Shown: piece by piece, positions 1 through 7,123 of the stretch
How positions within the stretch are numbered: the stretch's first letter is position 1
Layout of the letters: each line of letters begins with the position of its first letter
Origin: Porticoccaceae bacterium UBA1117
GTDB taxonomy: Bacteria > Pseudomonadota > Gammaproteobacteria > Pseudomonadales > Porticoccaceae
Direction: 5' to 3'
DNA: 9,185 bases
Assembly (NCBI GenBank): GCA_002313335.1
Contig: DCBC01000052.1
Coordinates: forward strand, 1 to 9,185
Notes under the pieces: generated by a model
Databases searched by the model: none
The model's input: the letters and a program-made list of their open reading frames with translations, nothing else
What the model was told of the DNA's origin: nothing
Made by a program: the position numbers and the translations under genes

Positions 1-1919
1 AGTAGCCACTCCCAGCTGGGTAATCTTTCAGACGATGGAGAATGCACTGGATAGAACCGCTGAGCCCGCCCCTCACTGCTTACCAATGTGCCTTGAGACT
101 CTGCATAAGAGGCCGCTGCCATGACCAAGTCAGACTGATCAAGGGTGCCATTTTCATACATATCTAAGGTGATGACCTTAGTCCCAGTAGCCAATAGCTG
201 ATTGATGAGTTCTTTGTCGCCACGACGATACAAATCATTTTCTAATATTATTAATGCATCGAGTTTTCCCGCACGTTTAGCTAAGGTCTCTAAAGTGCTA
301 CTGGAACCATCCACTACCATTAGTGCTAGACCTAAGCTGTTACACTCCGGCAAACAAAAAGTCAGCATGGTTGTCGGTTGGCTCAAAGCCTCCGCTACTG
401 CGGCCGCGCTGTCAATAACACCCTGATGAGCCATACTTAAACCACTGACTATTAGAGGGTTTTTCGCCGCTTTAAGCATCTTTGCCGTGGCATCTGCCTC
501 GGGATTATTTGTTATTTCACCCACCAAAGCTGCTGCCACAGCATACCCAAAGGCGGCTATATCATCAGGCGCTAATGAAACACAAGCACTAGCAACATCA
601 TCTAGGCGGGTATCCATGGCCGATACAATAGTCATTGGTGAACGTTGGTCTTGAGCAAGATTCCGTACCGCTGCGTCTTGCCAAGCAGGAAGACCCATCT
701 GCTCGGCTAATTCAAAAGCTTTGTTACGTACAGACTGCCTAAGCGCAAGCGCCATGCGAGGGGCGGTATTTGTAACGTCCTCACCAAGAACCAGCACCGC
801 ATCAGCAGTCTCTATCTGCTTAATTGATGGATTAATAGACATAGTCGTCTGTAAAATATTGACAATACTGGCCATCAAATCAGCTTCTCGATCTGAAAAT
901 CCGGGTACAAAGTTCTTTGATCCAACCAGCTCACGCAGAAGGTAATTTGCCTCAAGTGAGGCTCTGGGCGAACCAATAGCCGCGACTTTTTTACCCGCGA
1001 TCCAACCAGCGGCTGTGTCTAGTGCTTGCTGCTGATGAACGGCAAAGAAGCGACCATCAGGATTTTTAATACCCGCATAATCAAGGCGTAAATCACTGTT
1101 CAGATAGCCACTCCCAAAGCGACCACGATCACATATAAAGTAACCATTAACGTCGTGGTTATAGCGATTATGAACGCGCTTAACCTTGCCATAACGCTCG
1201 CCAGGAGTAATATTACATCCCACTGCACAGCCCTGACAGATAGAAGGGGCAGACTGTAAATCCCACTTGCGACTGTATTGCTTGAGGAACGGCTTGTCGG
1301 TGAAAACCCCGGTGGGGCATACCTCAACCAGATTACCCGAAAATTCACTCTCTAAAATGCCTTCCTCATGACGACCAAAATACAAATGGTCGTGCGAGGC
1401 CTGAGCGCCTAGGTCCTTGCCTCCAGCGTAATCACGGTAATAACGCTCACACCTGTAACACGCAATACACCGGTTCATCTCATGGTGAATTAGAGGACCC
1501 AAATATTGATTGCGATAGGTATTCTTTTTCCCCGTATATCGGCGATCACGATGTCCGACCATAACAGTCATATCTTGCAGATGGCATTCTCCACCTTCAG
1601 CGCATACGGGACAGTCATGCGGGTGATTAAGCATGAGGCTCTCAACAACCGCTTCACGAAACTGTGTCGCATTTTCAGCCTTCAGCGAGAATCTTGCACC
1701 TTCACTCACTGGTGTCATGCAGCCCATAACTATGCGGCCGCGAGTATCCTCCTCGTTATGGTATTGAACCAATGCGCATTGGCGACAAGAGCCAATAGAA
1801 CCCATGGCCGGATGCCAGCAAAAATAAGGCAAATCTAGACCTGCATTAAGACAGGCTTCAAGTATATTTTCGCCTTTTTTGACCTCAATTTCCTGACCAT
1901 CAACATAGATCATCGGCAT
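1..1919 (-). CDS. nuoG: NADH-quinone oxidoreductase subunit G, 3' end cut by window edge
   Basis: This is the iron-sulfur subunit of complex I. It carries electrons from the NuoF/NuoE pair toward NuoB in the cytoplasmic arm. I translated it from the ATG at 1919, and the frame stays open to base 1. The 639 visible codons compare with about 910 residues in E. coli, so the C-terminus is missing. An N-terminal 2Fe-2S ferredoxin domain has C34, C45, C48 and C67 (N1b). H99, C103, C106 and C112 form the HX3CX2CX5C set (N5). C151, C154, C157 and C201 bind N4. C228, C231, C235 and C263 form CX2CX3CX27C (N7), and a molybdopterin-oxidoreductase-like domain follows (GSPRASLEANY, VLGEDVTNTAPR, SEGRAQRF). 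The start is 3 bases after the nuoF stop, with GGGAG 8 bases upstream at 1928-1932. Its N-terminus aligns residue for residue with E. coli NuoG as I remember it. The identification is very secure. Confidence 0.97.
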   Translation of the reverse strand, partial: MPMIYVDGQEIEVKKGENILEACLNAGLDLPYFCWHPAMGSIGSCRQCALVQYHNEEDTRGRIVMGCMTPVSEGARFSLKAENATQFREAVVESLMLNHPHDCPVCAEGGECHLQDMTVMVGHRDRRYTGKKNTYRNQYLGPLIHHEMNRCIACYRCERYYRDYAGGKDLGAQASHDHLYFGRHEEGILESEFSGNLVEVCPTGVFTDKPFLKQYSRKWDLQSAPSICQGCAVGCNITPGERYGKVKRVHNRYNHDVNGYFICDRGRFGSGYLNSDLRLDYAGIKNPDGRFFAVHQQQALDTAAGWIAGKKVAAIGSPRASLEANYLLRELVGSKNFVPGFSDREADLMASIVNILQTTMSINPSIKQIETADAVLVLGEDVTNTAPRMALALRQSVRNKAFELAEQMGLPAWQDAAVRNLAQDQRSPMTIVSAMDTRLDDVASACVSLAPDDIAAFGYAVAAALVGEITNNPEADATAKMLKAAKNPLIVSGLSMAHQGVIDSAAAVAEALSQPTTMLTFCLPECNSLGLALMVVDGSSSTLETLAKRAGKLDALIILENDLYRRGDKELINQLLATGTKVITLDMYENGTLDQSDLVMAAASYAESQGTLVSSEGRAQRFYPVHSPSSERLPSWEWL

Positions 1920-1922
1920 AGC

Positions 1923-3218
1923 TTAGGCTCCCTTTCGTGAGTGGTAAGGACAACAGCCACCACTAATGTGTCGTTCAAAATCATCACGGAAGTATTTAAG
2001 GGCACTTTGCAGTGGCTCCATCGCTCCAGGCGCAAGGGCACAGTGTGTATTACCCATCGCACCTATGTAGTTAATTTGATATTCAAGCGTATCTAAATCT
2101 TCAGTTTTACCTCGACCTTGCTCTATGTCTTCTAGTACCTGCCTCGTCCACGGCAGGCCATCTCTGCAAGGGGTACAAAACCCACAAGATTCATGGGCAA
2201 AAAAGCGAATCAAATTTAATACCATGCCTACCGGACAAGTCTGATCATCCAAAATAATCATAGTGCCGGTACCCATACGGCTGCCAGCTTTACCGATGAC
2301 GTTATAGTCCATGGCTAAATCGAGATGGTCTTGGGTCAAAAAGTCGGTTGAGCCACCGCCCGGCAAAAAACCTCTAAGTTTCAACCCGTCTTGCATACCT
2401 CCCGCATAGTTTTCAATAATTTCGCGAATTGGAGTACCCATTGGAAGCTCCCAACAACCGGGATTTTTAACGCGCCCACTAACACCAAACATTTTAGTAC
2501 CCGCATCCTCACCGACTCCAAGACTCTTAAACCAGTCAGCGCCACGGTCAATAATATGTGGGATATTACAGAGCGTTTCGACATTGTTAACAATAGTCGG
2601 GCGACCCCATAGGCCACTCACCTGAGGAAATGGTGGTTTGGCTCTAGGATTTGCTCGCTTACCTTCAAGTGCGTTAATAAGGGCCGTTTCTTCACCACAG
2701 ATATAACGACCTGCACTAGGATGGACGTACATATCGAGCTTAAAACCACTGCCCAGAATATTGTCACCAAGATAACCTTTGGCATAACATTCTTTTAAAG
2801 CTTCGCGAAGGCGCTCGATGGCCACTACGTACTCACCGCGGATAAAAATATAAGAAAGATCAGCGTCAATACAATAGGCTGATAAAATCATCCCTTCGAT
2901 GAGTTGATGCGGGTCATATTCCATCAGCAGTCGATCTTTAAAGGCACCGGGCTCCATTTCATCGGCATTGCAGACAAGATATTTGTGCCCCGGGGTACAT
3001 TTATCGCCCATTGGCACAAAGCTCCACTTCATGCCAGTTGGGAATCCAGCGCCACCGCGCCCTCGCAAATTAGATTCGCTGACAACCTCTCGACAGTCTA
3101 GCGGAGACATACCCGACATCGCTTTACGTAAACCTTGATAACCGCCATTAGCCTCATAGGCAGCCAAGTCTGTGGGAGCTTTACCGGGCTCAATATTGCG
3201 CGTCAGTACTTTTTCCAT
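1923..3218 (-). CDS. nuoF: NADH-quinone oxidoreductase subunit F (NADH- and FMN-binding)
   Basis: This flavoprotein oxidises NADH at the tip of the cytoplasmic arm, using FMN and the 4Fe-4S cluster N3. Counting from the ATG at 3218 it has 431 residues, against about 445 in E. coli. The glycine-rich segment RGRGGAGFPTGMKW (52-65) and the segment GRYICGEETALIN (170-182) form the FMN/NADH site. C345, C348 and C351 (SCGFCTPC) plus C393 (THCALAPGA) bind N3. The ATG overlaps the nuoE stop by one base (TGATG). A TTG at 3221, one codon upstream and in frame, is an alternative start that would give 432 residues. I prefer ATG because it is the stronger initiator. The C-terminus ends in an unusual GGCCPYHSRKGA tail. 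Only 3 bases separate its TAA from nuoG, which implies coupled translation. Confidence 0.97.
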   Translation of the reverse strand: MEKVLTRNIEPGKAPTDLAAYEANGGYQGLRKAMSGMSPLDCREVVSESNLRGRGGAGFPTGMKWSFVPMGDKCTPGHKYLVCNADEMEPGAFKDRLLMEYDPHQLIEGMILSAYCIDADLSYIFIRGEYVVAIERLREALKECYAKGYLGDNILGSGFKLDMYVHPSAGRYICGEETALINALEGKRANPRAKPPFPQVSGLWGRPTIVNNVETLCNIPHIIDRGADWFKSLGVGEDAGTKMFGVSGRVKNPGCWELPMGTPIREIIENYAGGMQDGLKLRGFLPGGGSTDFLTQDHLDLAMDYNVIGKAGSRMGTGTMIILDDQTCPVGMVLNLIRFFAHESCGFCTPCRDGLPWTRQVLEDIEQGRGKTEDLDTLEYQINYIGAMGNTHCALAPGAMEPLQSALKYFRDDFERHISGGCCPYHSRKGA

Positions 3219-3736
3219 CAAGACTGACCTCCCAACTTACTGCTAGTAAAAATTTCACTAATTTTATGATCATCAAGATGCGTCACCAAATCATCGCCGA
3301 CCATCATCACGGGTGCTCTGTCACAGGCACCTAAACAGGGAACAGGCAGGAGCGTGTAACGATTATCCTCAGTGGTCTCACCGTAATCGACACCCAGAGT
3401 GTCCGAAATAGTTTGCTTAATACTGTCACAACCACTTATCCAACAACTGACGCTGTCACAAAATAGAATGACTTTTTCACCTACTGGACGGCGATAAATT
3501 AAATTATAAAACGTGGCCACTCCCTCTAGCTCTTCCGCAGACATATCCAAATACTTAGCGATTGCTTGAAGGCTCTCATCAGATACCCAGCCGCGCCCAT
3601 CCTGAACTATTTTTAAAGCATCAATCGCAGCACCAGATTTATAGGGAATATGCTCAAGCTCATGGTCTATCTCCGCCATTTCTTGTAGCGTAAGCACTGA
3701 ACTGATGTCACTTTGAATCATCTTTGCATTACTCAT
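3218..3736 (-). CDS. nuoE: NADH-quinone oxidoreductase subunit E (2Fe-2S, N1a)
   Basis: This 24-kDa-type subunit partners NuoF in the NADH dehydrogenase module and holds the 2Fe-2S cluster N1a near FMN. The protein has 172 residues (E. coli about 166). It has a helical N-terminal part and a thioredoxin-like C-terminal domain. The cluster ligands are C93, C98, C134 and C138, in exact CX4CX35CX3C spacing (motifs FCDSVSC and PCLGAC). The conserved [12 protein letters not shown] segment (71-83) is also present. The ATG at 3736 overlaps the nuoCD stop in an ATGA junction. The only nearby Shine-Dalgarno match is a weak GCGGA 9 bases upstream, so translation probably depends on coupling to nuoCD. 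The stop is shared with the nuoF start region. Confidence 0.97.
   Translation of the reverse strand: MSNAKMIQSDISSVLTLQEMAEIDHELEHIPYKSGAAIDALKIVQDGRGWVSDESLQAIAKYLDMSAEELEGVATFYNLIYRRPVGEKVILFCDSVSCWISGCDSIKQTISDTLGVDYGETTEDNRYTLLPVPCLGACDRAPVMMVGDDLVTHLDDHKISEIFTSSKLGGQS
3228..3233 (-). promoter_or_regulatory. Shine-Dalgarno site for nuoF
   Basis: GGGAGG lies inside the last codons of nuoE. It is 9 bases from the ATG at 3218 and 6 bases from the in-frame TTG at 3221, so spacing allows both starts. It is the strongest Shine-Dalgarno match seen in the operon. Confidence 0.7.
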
Positions 3737-5484
3737 CGGTCAACATCCGCCATAACAAAATCGATACTGGCAATAATGGCTATTAAATCGGGAATCATTA
3801 GCCCGTTACTGATTAGAGGTATTTGCTGTAAGTGAGGAAAGGAGGGTGTTCGGATACGTGTTCTGTATGAGTTAGTGCCACCATCACTAATCAAGTGATA
3901 ACTATTTATCCCTTTTGTCGCTTCAATCATTACCGAGGCCTCCCCAGCAGGCACCACAGGCCCCCAACTAACATTGAGAAAATGGTGAATCAAAGTCTCA
4001 ATATCTTCCATGGTCCGCTCTTTAGGCGGCGGCGTTGTCAACCGATGGTCACTTTTATAGGGACCTCCCGGCATATTATCCAAGCACTGGCGAATAATAC
4101 GTAAACTCTGTCGCATCTCTTCAATACGTAATTCAGCACGATCATAACAGTCACCGTTATGTGAAACTGGCACATCAAAATCAAACTGATCATAGCCACC
4201 ATAAGGGCGCTTTTTCCGCACGTCCCAATCACAACCCGTAGCCCGTAAGCCAGGACCAGTAATGCCCCAATCAATAGCTTCTTGTTGGCTATAAACGCCA
4301 ATACCAACAGTGCGCTCTTTAAGCATTTTGTTCTGCATAGCCATCTTGTCATAGTGGTCAAGACGTGCTGGTAAAAAGTCAATAAAGTCGCGAACCAAGG
4401 TATCCCAACCTTCTGGAAGATCCTGCGCAACACCACCAATACGGAACCATGCAGGGTGCATACGTCCCCCAGTAATTGCCTCAATGATGCCGAACAATCT
4501 CTCACGATCAGCAAACATATAAAATACTGGCGACATCTGACCCACGTCTTGAACGAACGTTCCGTAAAAAACTAGATGACTAGAAATTCTAAATAATTCA
4601 GCCAACATAATACGGATAATTTTGGCGCGTTCGGGAACCACAACTCCACCCAGCATTTCTACTGACTGGATATAGGCAAGGTTATTCATTACCCCGCCAA
4701 GGTAATCAATACGATCGGTGTAGGGGATGTAGGTATGCCATGTTTGGCGTTCGGCCATTTTTTCAGCACCGCGATGGTGGTAACCAATATCAGGAACAGA
4801 ATCAATAATGACCTCACCATCTAGCTGCAAAGCCACCCGAAACACTCCATGAACACTAGGATGATTAGGGCCGAGATTGAGAAACATATATTCACTATCT
4901 TCTGTTGCCTTTTCCATACCCCACTCTTCGGGACGAAAACGTAATGCTTCCTGTTCTTTGGCGACTCGTTCAGGCCCCATTTCAAATGGTGCCATCTCCG
5001 TAGCACGTGCTGGGTGATCTTTGCGTAACGCATGACCCTCCCACGTTGGAGGAAGTAAGATACGATAAAGCGTTGGGTGGCCATCAAAGATCACACCAAA
5101 CATGTCCCAGGCCTCTCGTTCATACCAATTTGCATTAGGCCAAACACTTATAATTGTCGGCAAATGCAGGTCAGCTTCAGACAACGCTACCTTGATACGA
5201 ATATCATCATTACGCTCCATCGAGAGCAACTGATAAACCACAGTAAAATCAGAATCGGGTTGACCCGAACGGTGTTGACGGGTGCGCTCATCGATCGCAA
5301 ATAAATCGTAGAGCATAGAGAATTGGGGTTTTAAGAACTGTAAAACATCAAGCAAAAGGGATCTAGGCACCCACAGTGTCAGAATGGAATCGGCCGTGGC
5401 TTGAACTGTAAACTGTTGCTGTCCAAACCGGCGATACAAGGTTTCTTCTACCTGGCTATGAACCATTGATTCAGCCGTGTGCAT
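3733..5484 (-). CDS. nuoCD: NADH-quinone oxidoreductase fused subunit C/D
   Basis: This is the fused 30-kDa and 49-kDa subunit of the connecting module. With NuoB it forms the quinone-reduction site above the membrane. The protein has 583 residues, close to the roughly 600 of E. coli NuoCD. Residues 1 to about 180 are NuoC, with the signature [17 protein letters not shown] at 121-137. Residues about 195-583 are NuoD, with [11 protein letters not shown] (203-213, containing H208 and H212 of the quinone-pocket loop), [13 protein letters not shown] (231-243), YIPYTDRID (252-260) and the conserved C-terminus [11 protein letters not shown]. There is no internal stop or start that would split C from D, so the fusion is real. 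It starts at ATG 5484 with GAGGG 4 bases upstream (5489-5493). It is the only gene in the operon with a real gap before it (28 bases after nuoB). Confidence 0.97.
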   Translation of the reverse strand: MHTAESMVHSQVEETLYRRFGQQQFTVQATADSILTLWVPRSLLLDVLQFLKPQFSMLYDLFAIDERTRQHRSGQPDSDFTVVYQLLSMERNDDIRIKVALSEADLHLPTIISVWPNANWYEREAWDMFGVIFDGHPTLYRILLPPTWEGHALRKDHPARATEMAPFEMGPERVAKEQEALRFRPEEWGMEKATEDSEYMFLNLGPNHPSVHGVFRVALQLDGEVIIDSVPDIGYHHRGAEKMAERQTWHTYIPYTDRIDYLGGVMNNLAYIQSVEMLGGVVVPERAKIIRIMLAELFRISSHLVFYGTFVQDVGQMSPVFYMFADRERLFGIIEAITGGRMHPAWFRIGGVAQDLPEGWDTLVRDFIDFLPARLDHYDKMAMQNKMLKERTVGIGVYSQQEAIDWGITGPGLRATGCDWDVRKKRPYGGYDQFDFDVPVSHNGDCYDRAELRIEEMRQSLRIIRQCLDNMPGGPYKSDHRLTTPPPKERTMEDIETLIHHFLNVSWGPVVPAGEASVMIEATKGINSYHLISDGGTNSYRTRIRTPSFPHLQQIPLISNGLMIPDLIAIIASIDFVMADVDR

Positions 5485-5512
5485 TTAACCCTCACAGATT
5501 GTTATTGGAATA

Positions 5513-6151
5513 CTAGGTTTTTTTCGGCTCCCTTAACTCAGTCGCCTGAATACGTTGTGCAGTAAGCTCATCACGCTTACTAATTTTGGCTGGCTTGATA
5601 ATTGTTTGATCACCAGCGGCCCAGGTTATGGGTCGCCTCTCCTGACCAATAGACTCCTGAAGCATTATTAAGCCCTGCATCAGAGCTTCTGGTCGTGGCG
5701 GGCAACCGGGGACATAAACGTCGACAGGAATAAATTTATCGACCCCCTGCACTACCGAATAAATATCATACATACCACCGGAGTTAGCACATGATCCCAT
5801 CGAAATAATCCACCTAGGCTCTAGCAACTGCTCATATAGACGCTGAATCACCGGTGCCATTTTTAAAAAACAGGTTCCCGAGATAACCATTAGGTCAGCT
5901 TGACGAGGCGTGGCTCGAATAACTTCAGAACCGAATCGTGCGATATCATGTCGACTTGTAAAAGAGGTTGCCATCTCTACATAACAGCAGGAAAGACCAA
6001 AATTAAAAGGCCACAATGAATGCGCACGCCCCCAAGCAATCAAGTCTTCGAGCTTGGCAAACGCTACATTGCGCTTCACCTGCTCTTCAATAAAATCATC
6101 ACTCTGGCCAACCACATTGCCCTGTTCGGGTCGCGTTAAGCTCCAATCCAT
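5513..6151 (-). CDS. nuoB: NADH-quinone oxidoreductase subunit B (4Fe-4S, N2)
   Basis: This PSST-type subunit holds N2, the last cluster before quinone, at the interface with NuoD. The protein has 212 residues (E. coli 220). The N2 ligands are the adjacent pair C55 and C56 in [10 protein letters not shown]121 in MGSCANSGG and C150 in [10 protein letters not shown]. All lie at a constant offset of 8 from the E. coli positions as I recall them (63, 64, 129, 158), so only the N-terminal arm is shorter. Other conserved blocks include SPRQ-like [14 protein letters not shown] and [20 protein letters not shown]. The ATG at 6151 overlaps the nuoA stop (TAATG). A good GAGGTG site lies 5 bases upstream (6157-6162), so it has its own ribosome binding site as well as coupling. 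Confidence 0.97.
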   Translation of the reverse strand: MDWSLTRPEQGNVVGQSDDFIEEQVKRNVAFAKLEDLIAWGRAHSLWPFNFGLSCCYVEMATSFTSRHDIARFGSEVIRATPRQADLMVISGTCFLKMAPVIQRLYEQLLEPRWIISMGSCANSGGMYDIYSVVQGVDKFIPVDVYVPGCPPRPEALMQGLIMLQESIGQERRPITWAAGDQTIIKPAKISKRDELTAQRIQATELREPKKT

Positions 6152-6570
6152 TATTTCACCTCTGCCGATATCGTCGAATCCTTTAAGCCAGTACGCGTTT
6201 TATTGCCCCAGTCCAACGCCCCAGATCTCCACTCATACACAAGTGCCAGACCTAGTATGGCAATAAATACCACCATGGATAAATAACCTGGCCAGCCAAG
6301 TTCAAAGAAAGCGATTGCCCAAGCAAAAATGAATACAGTTTCAAGATCAAAAATGACGAAGAAGATCGCCACCAAATAAAATTCTACAGAGATACGAATT
6401 TGCGACCCACCAACAGAGACAATTCCTGATTCAAAGGGATCGTTTGTTGCCGCCTCTCTGCGGCGCTGACCGAGTAACCAAGACAGCACTAACATGGTTA
6501 TCACCAACAGAATAACCATGAAAAAATATACCGCTAAAGGCCAAATTTCACTCGCATAGGCATTAGTCAT
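6151..6570 (-). CDS. nuoA: NADH-quinone oxidoreductase subunit A (membrane)
   Basis: This small membrane subunit of complex I corresponds to mitochondrial ND3 and lies next to the quinone channel. The protein has 139 residues (E. coli 147). Three hydrophobic helices are visible at about 11-33, 62-86 and 94-114. Between the first two is the conserved loop [11 protein letters not shown] (45-55), followed by [20 protein letters not shown] (59-78) with the buried acidic DLE. The segment [10 protein letters not shown] follows the last helix. The start at ATG 6570 is supported by alignment of the N-terminus. However, the bases ahead of it give only a poor Shine-Dalgarno match (TGGTG). The start lies inside the end of the 49-codon ORF just upstream, so initiation may depend on translation of that ORF. 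Confidence 0.96.
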   Translation of the reverse strand: MTNAYASEIWPLAVYFFMVILLVITMLVLSWLLGQRRREAATNDPFESGIVSVGGSQIRISVEFYLVAIFFVIFDLETVFIFAWAIAFFELGWPGYLSMVVFIAILGLALVYEWRSGALDWGNKTRTGLKDSTISAEVK

Positions 6571-6712
6571 AGCGACGCACCAGTGTACGAGCTGCCTGCA
6601 TTTGGATTGATTGGCTGGCTATTATGAGAACAAAAAGAGAGAGCGTTACCATCTCATAGAGATGGTCGAATGGCCTATGAAAAAGAAAATCCATATATTG
6701 TTCAAGTGGCAT
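6563..6712 (-). CDS. Possible small single-pass membrane protein upstream of nuoA
   Basis: I do not recognise this 49-codon ORF. It runs from ATG 6712 to a TAA at 6563-6565. It has a GGGG Shine-Dalgarno-like run 6 bases ahead of the ATG (6719-6722) and overlaps the first 8 bases of nuoA (ATGACTAA) in another frame. The first 20 residues are polar and aromatic (start MPLEQYMDF). Residues about 21-33 (MVTLSLFVLIIAS) are a short hydrophobic stretch that could cross the membrane. The tail [11 protein letters not shown] carries three arginines, which by the positive-inside rule would face the cytoplasm. It sits at the head of the nuo operon, so a role in NuoA translation or complex I assembly is conceivable, but that is inference. 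It could also be a non-functional leader ORF or a chance frame. No homologue is known to me. Confidence 0.45.
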   Translation of the reverse strand: MPLEQYMDFLFHRPFDHLYEMVTLSLFVLIIASQSIQMQAARTLVRRYD

Positions 6713-6946
6713 AAAATACCCCAAACACACTGGGCTTCTTTCGCCTAATACTACCTAATTAGGGAAGAACCCTTTATTATTATTAGATAACTCTTAATAA
6801 CCGTACCTAATGTAGGGTTTTTTAGCAAGCTTGAGACTAAAATTTAACCAATTGTGGATTATTTTCTATATTTTAGTGAATCGGTATTTAAAGTGTATGC
6901 AGCCTATGTCTGCTATATACCACAATATTAGTCAGTCGATAAATTA
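6713..6946 (-). promoter_or_regulatory. AT-rich leader and probable promoter region of the nuo operon
   Basis: This non-coding stretch lies between the terminator of the upstream gene and the first ORF of the nuo unit, so the nuo promoter must be here or further upstream. It is visibly richer in A and T than the genes on both sides. No strong sigma-70 promoter stands out. The best weak candidate is TTTAAA (6887-6892), a 16-base spacer, then TATAGA (6865-6870), each 4 of 6 to consensus. An A/T-rich run near 6774-6790 could also hold a -10 box but lacks a convincing -35. It contains two palindromes described separately. No tRNA or riboswitch fold was recognised. Confidence 0.45.
6752..6817. repeat. 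Pair of near-identical palindromic elements in the nuo leader
   Basis: TACCTAATTAGGG at 6752-6764 and TACCTAATGTAGGG at 6804-6817 differ by one inserted base. The core CCTAATTAGG of the first copy is a perfect 10-bp palindrome, and the second is nearly so. Their centres are about 52 to 53 bp apart, close to five turns of B-DNA, which would place them on the same face of the helix. This looks like paired operator sites for a dimeric regulator of nuo, but no known regulator site was recognised and chance in AT-rich DNA is possible. Confidence 0.4.
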
Positions 6947-6988
6947 CCTCTAATAAAAAGCCGCCAGAAGGCGGCTTTTTATTAGAGG
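6947..6988 (-). terminator. Rho-independent terminator, perfect 19-bp inverted repeat
   Basis: The arms at 6947-6965 and 6970-6988 are perfectly complementary over 19 bp around a 4-base loop (AGAA on the plus strand). The stem has a GC-rich top (GCCGCC/GGCGGC) and an A/T base that supplies a run of five T on either strand, so it could work in both directions. It lies 135 bases past the stop of the large repeat protein and before the nuo leader, so its likely job is to end that gene's transcript and insulate nuo. The 3' untranslated stretch between (6989-7123) holds no feature I can name. Confidence 0.85.
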
Positions 6989-7123
6989 CTTTCTAGTTTA
7001 GCTATAATTACAAGCAAGGAGCTCATATTCAAACAGTGGCAACTGTACCTAAATTTTCCTACATACAAAACTAGTACTTGTAATAATCAAGGTAGAAATG
7101 CTGACCGACTCTCCGTTGAGTTG

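Noticed and set aside
1506..1838. Plus-strand ORF of 110 codons
   Set aside because: It is antisense to the cysteine-rich part of nuoG, whose frame is clearly the real one.
2381..2617. Minus-strand ORF of 78 codons within nuoF
   Set aside because: It is an out-of-frame shadow of nuoF with no ribosome binding site or recognisable motif.
4038..4514. Minus-strand ORF of 158 codons within nuoCD
   Set aside because: It lies in another frame of a strongly conserved NuoD coding region and has no family-like motifs.
3733..5484. Possible split into separate nuoC and nuoD genes
   Set aside because: The frame is continuous through the linker near residues 160-200 with no stop, and fused NuoCD is common in gammaproteobacteria.
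6761..6773. Short hairpin AGGG-AAGAA-CCCT followed by T and A
   Set aside because: A four-base stem without a proper T tract is too weak for a terminator. It partly overlaps the palindrome reported separately.
6865..6892. Candidate sigma-70 promoter TTTAAA with TATAGA
   Set aside because: Each box matches only 4 of 6 bases and similar matches are common in AT-rich DNA, so it is mentioned within the leader entry and not called as a feature.
6897..6953. Plus-strand 18-codon ORF in the nuo leader
   Set aside because: It is very short, has no Shine-Dalgarno match and runs into the terminator stem.
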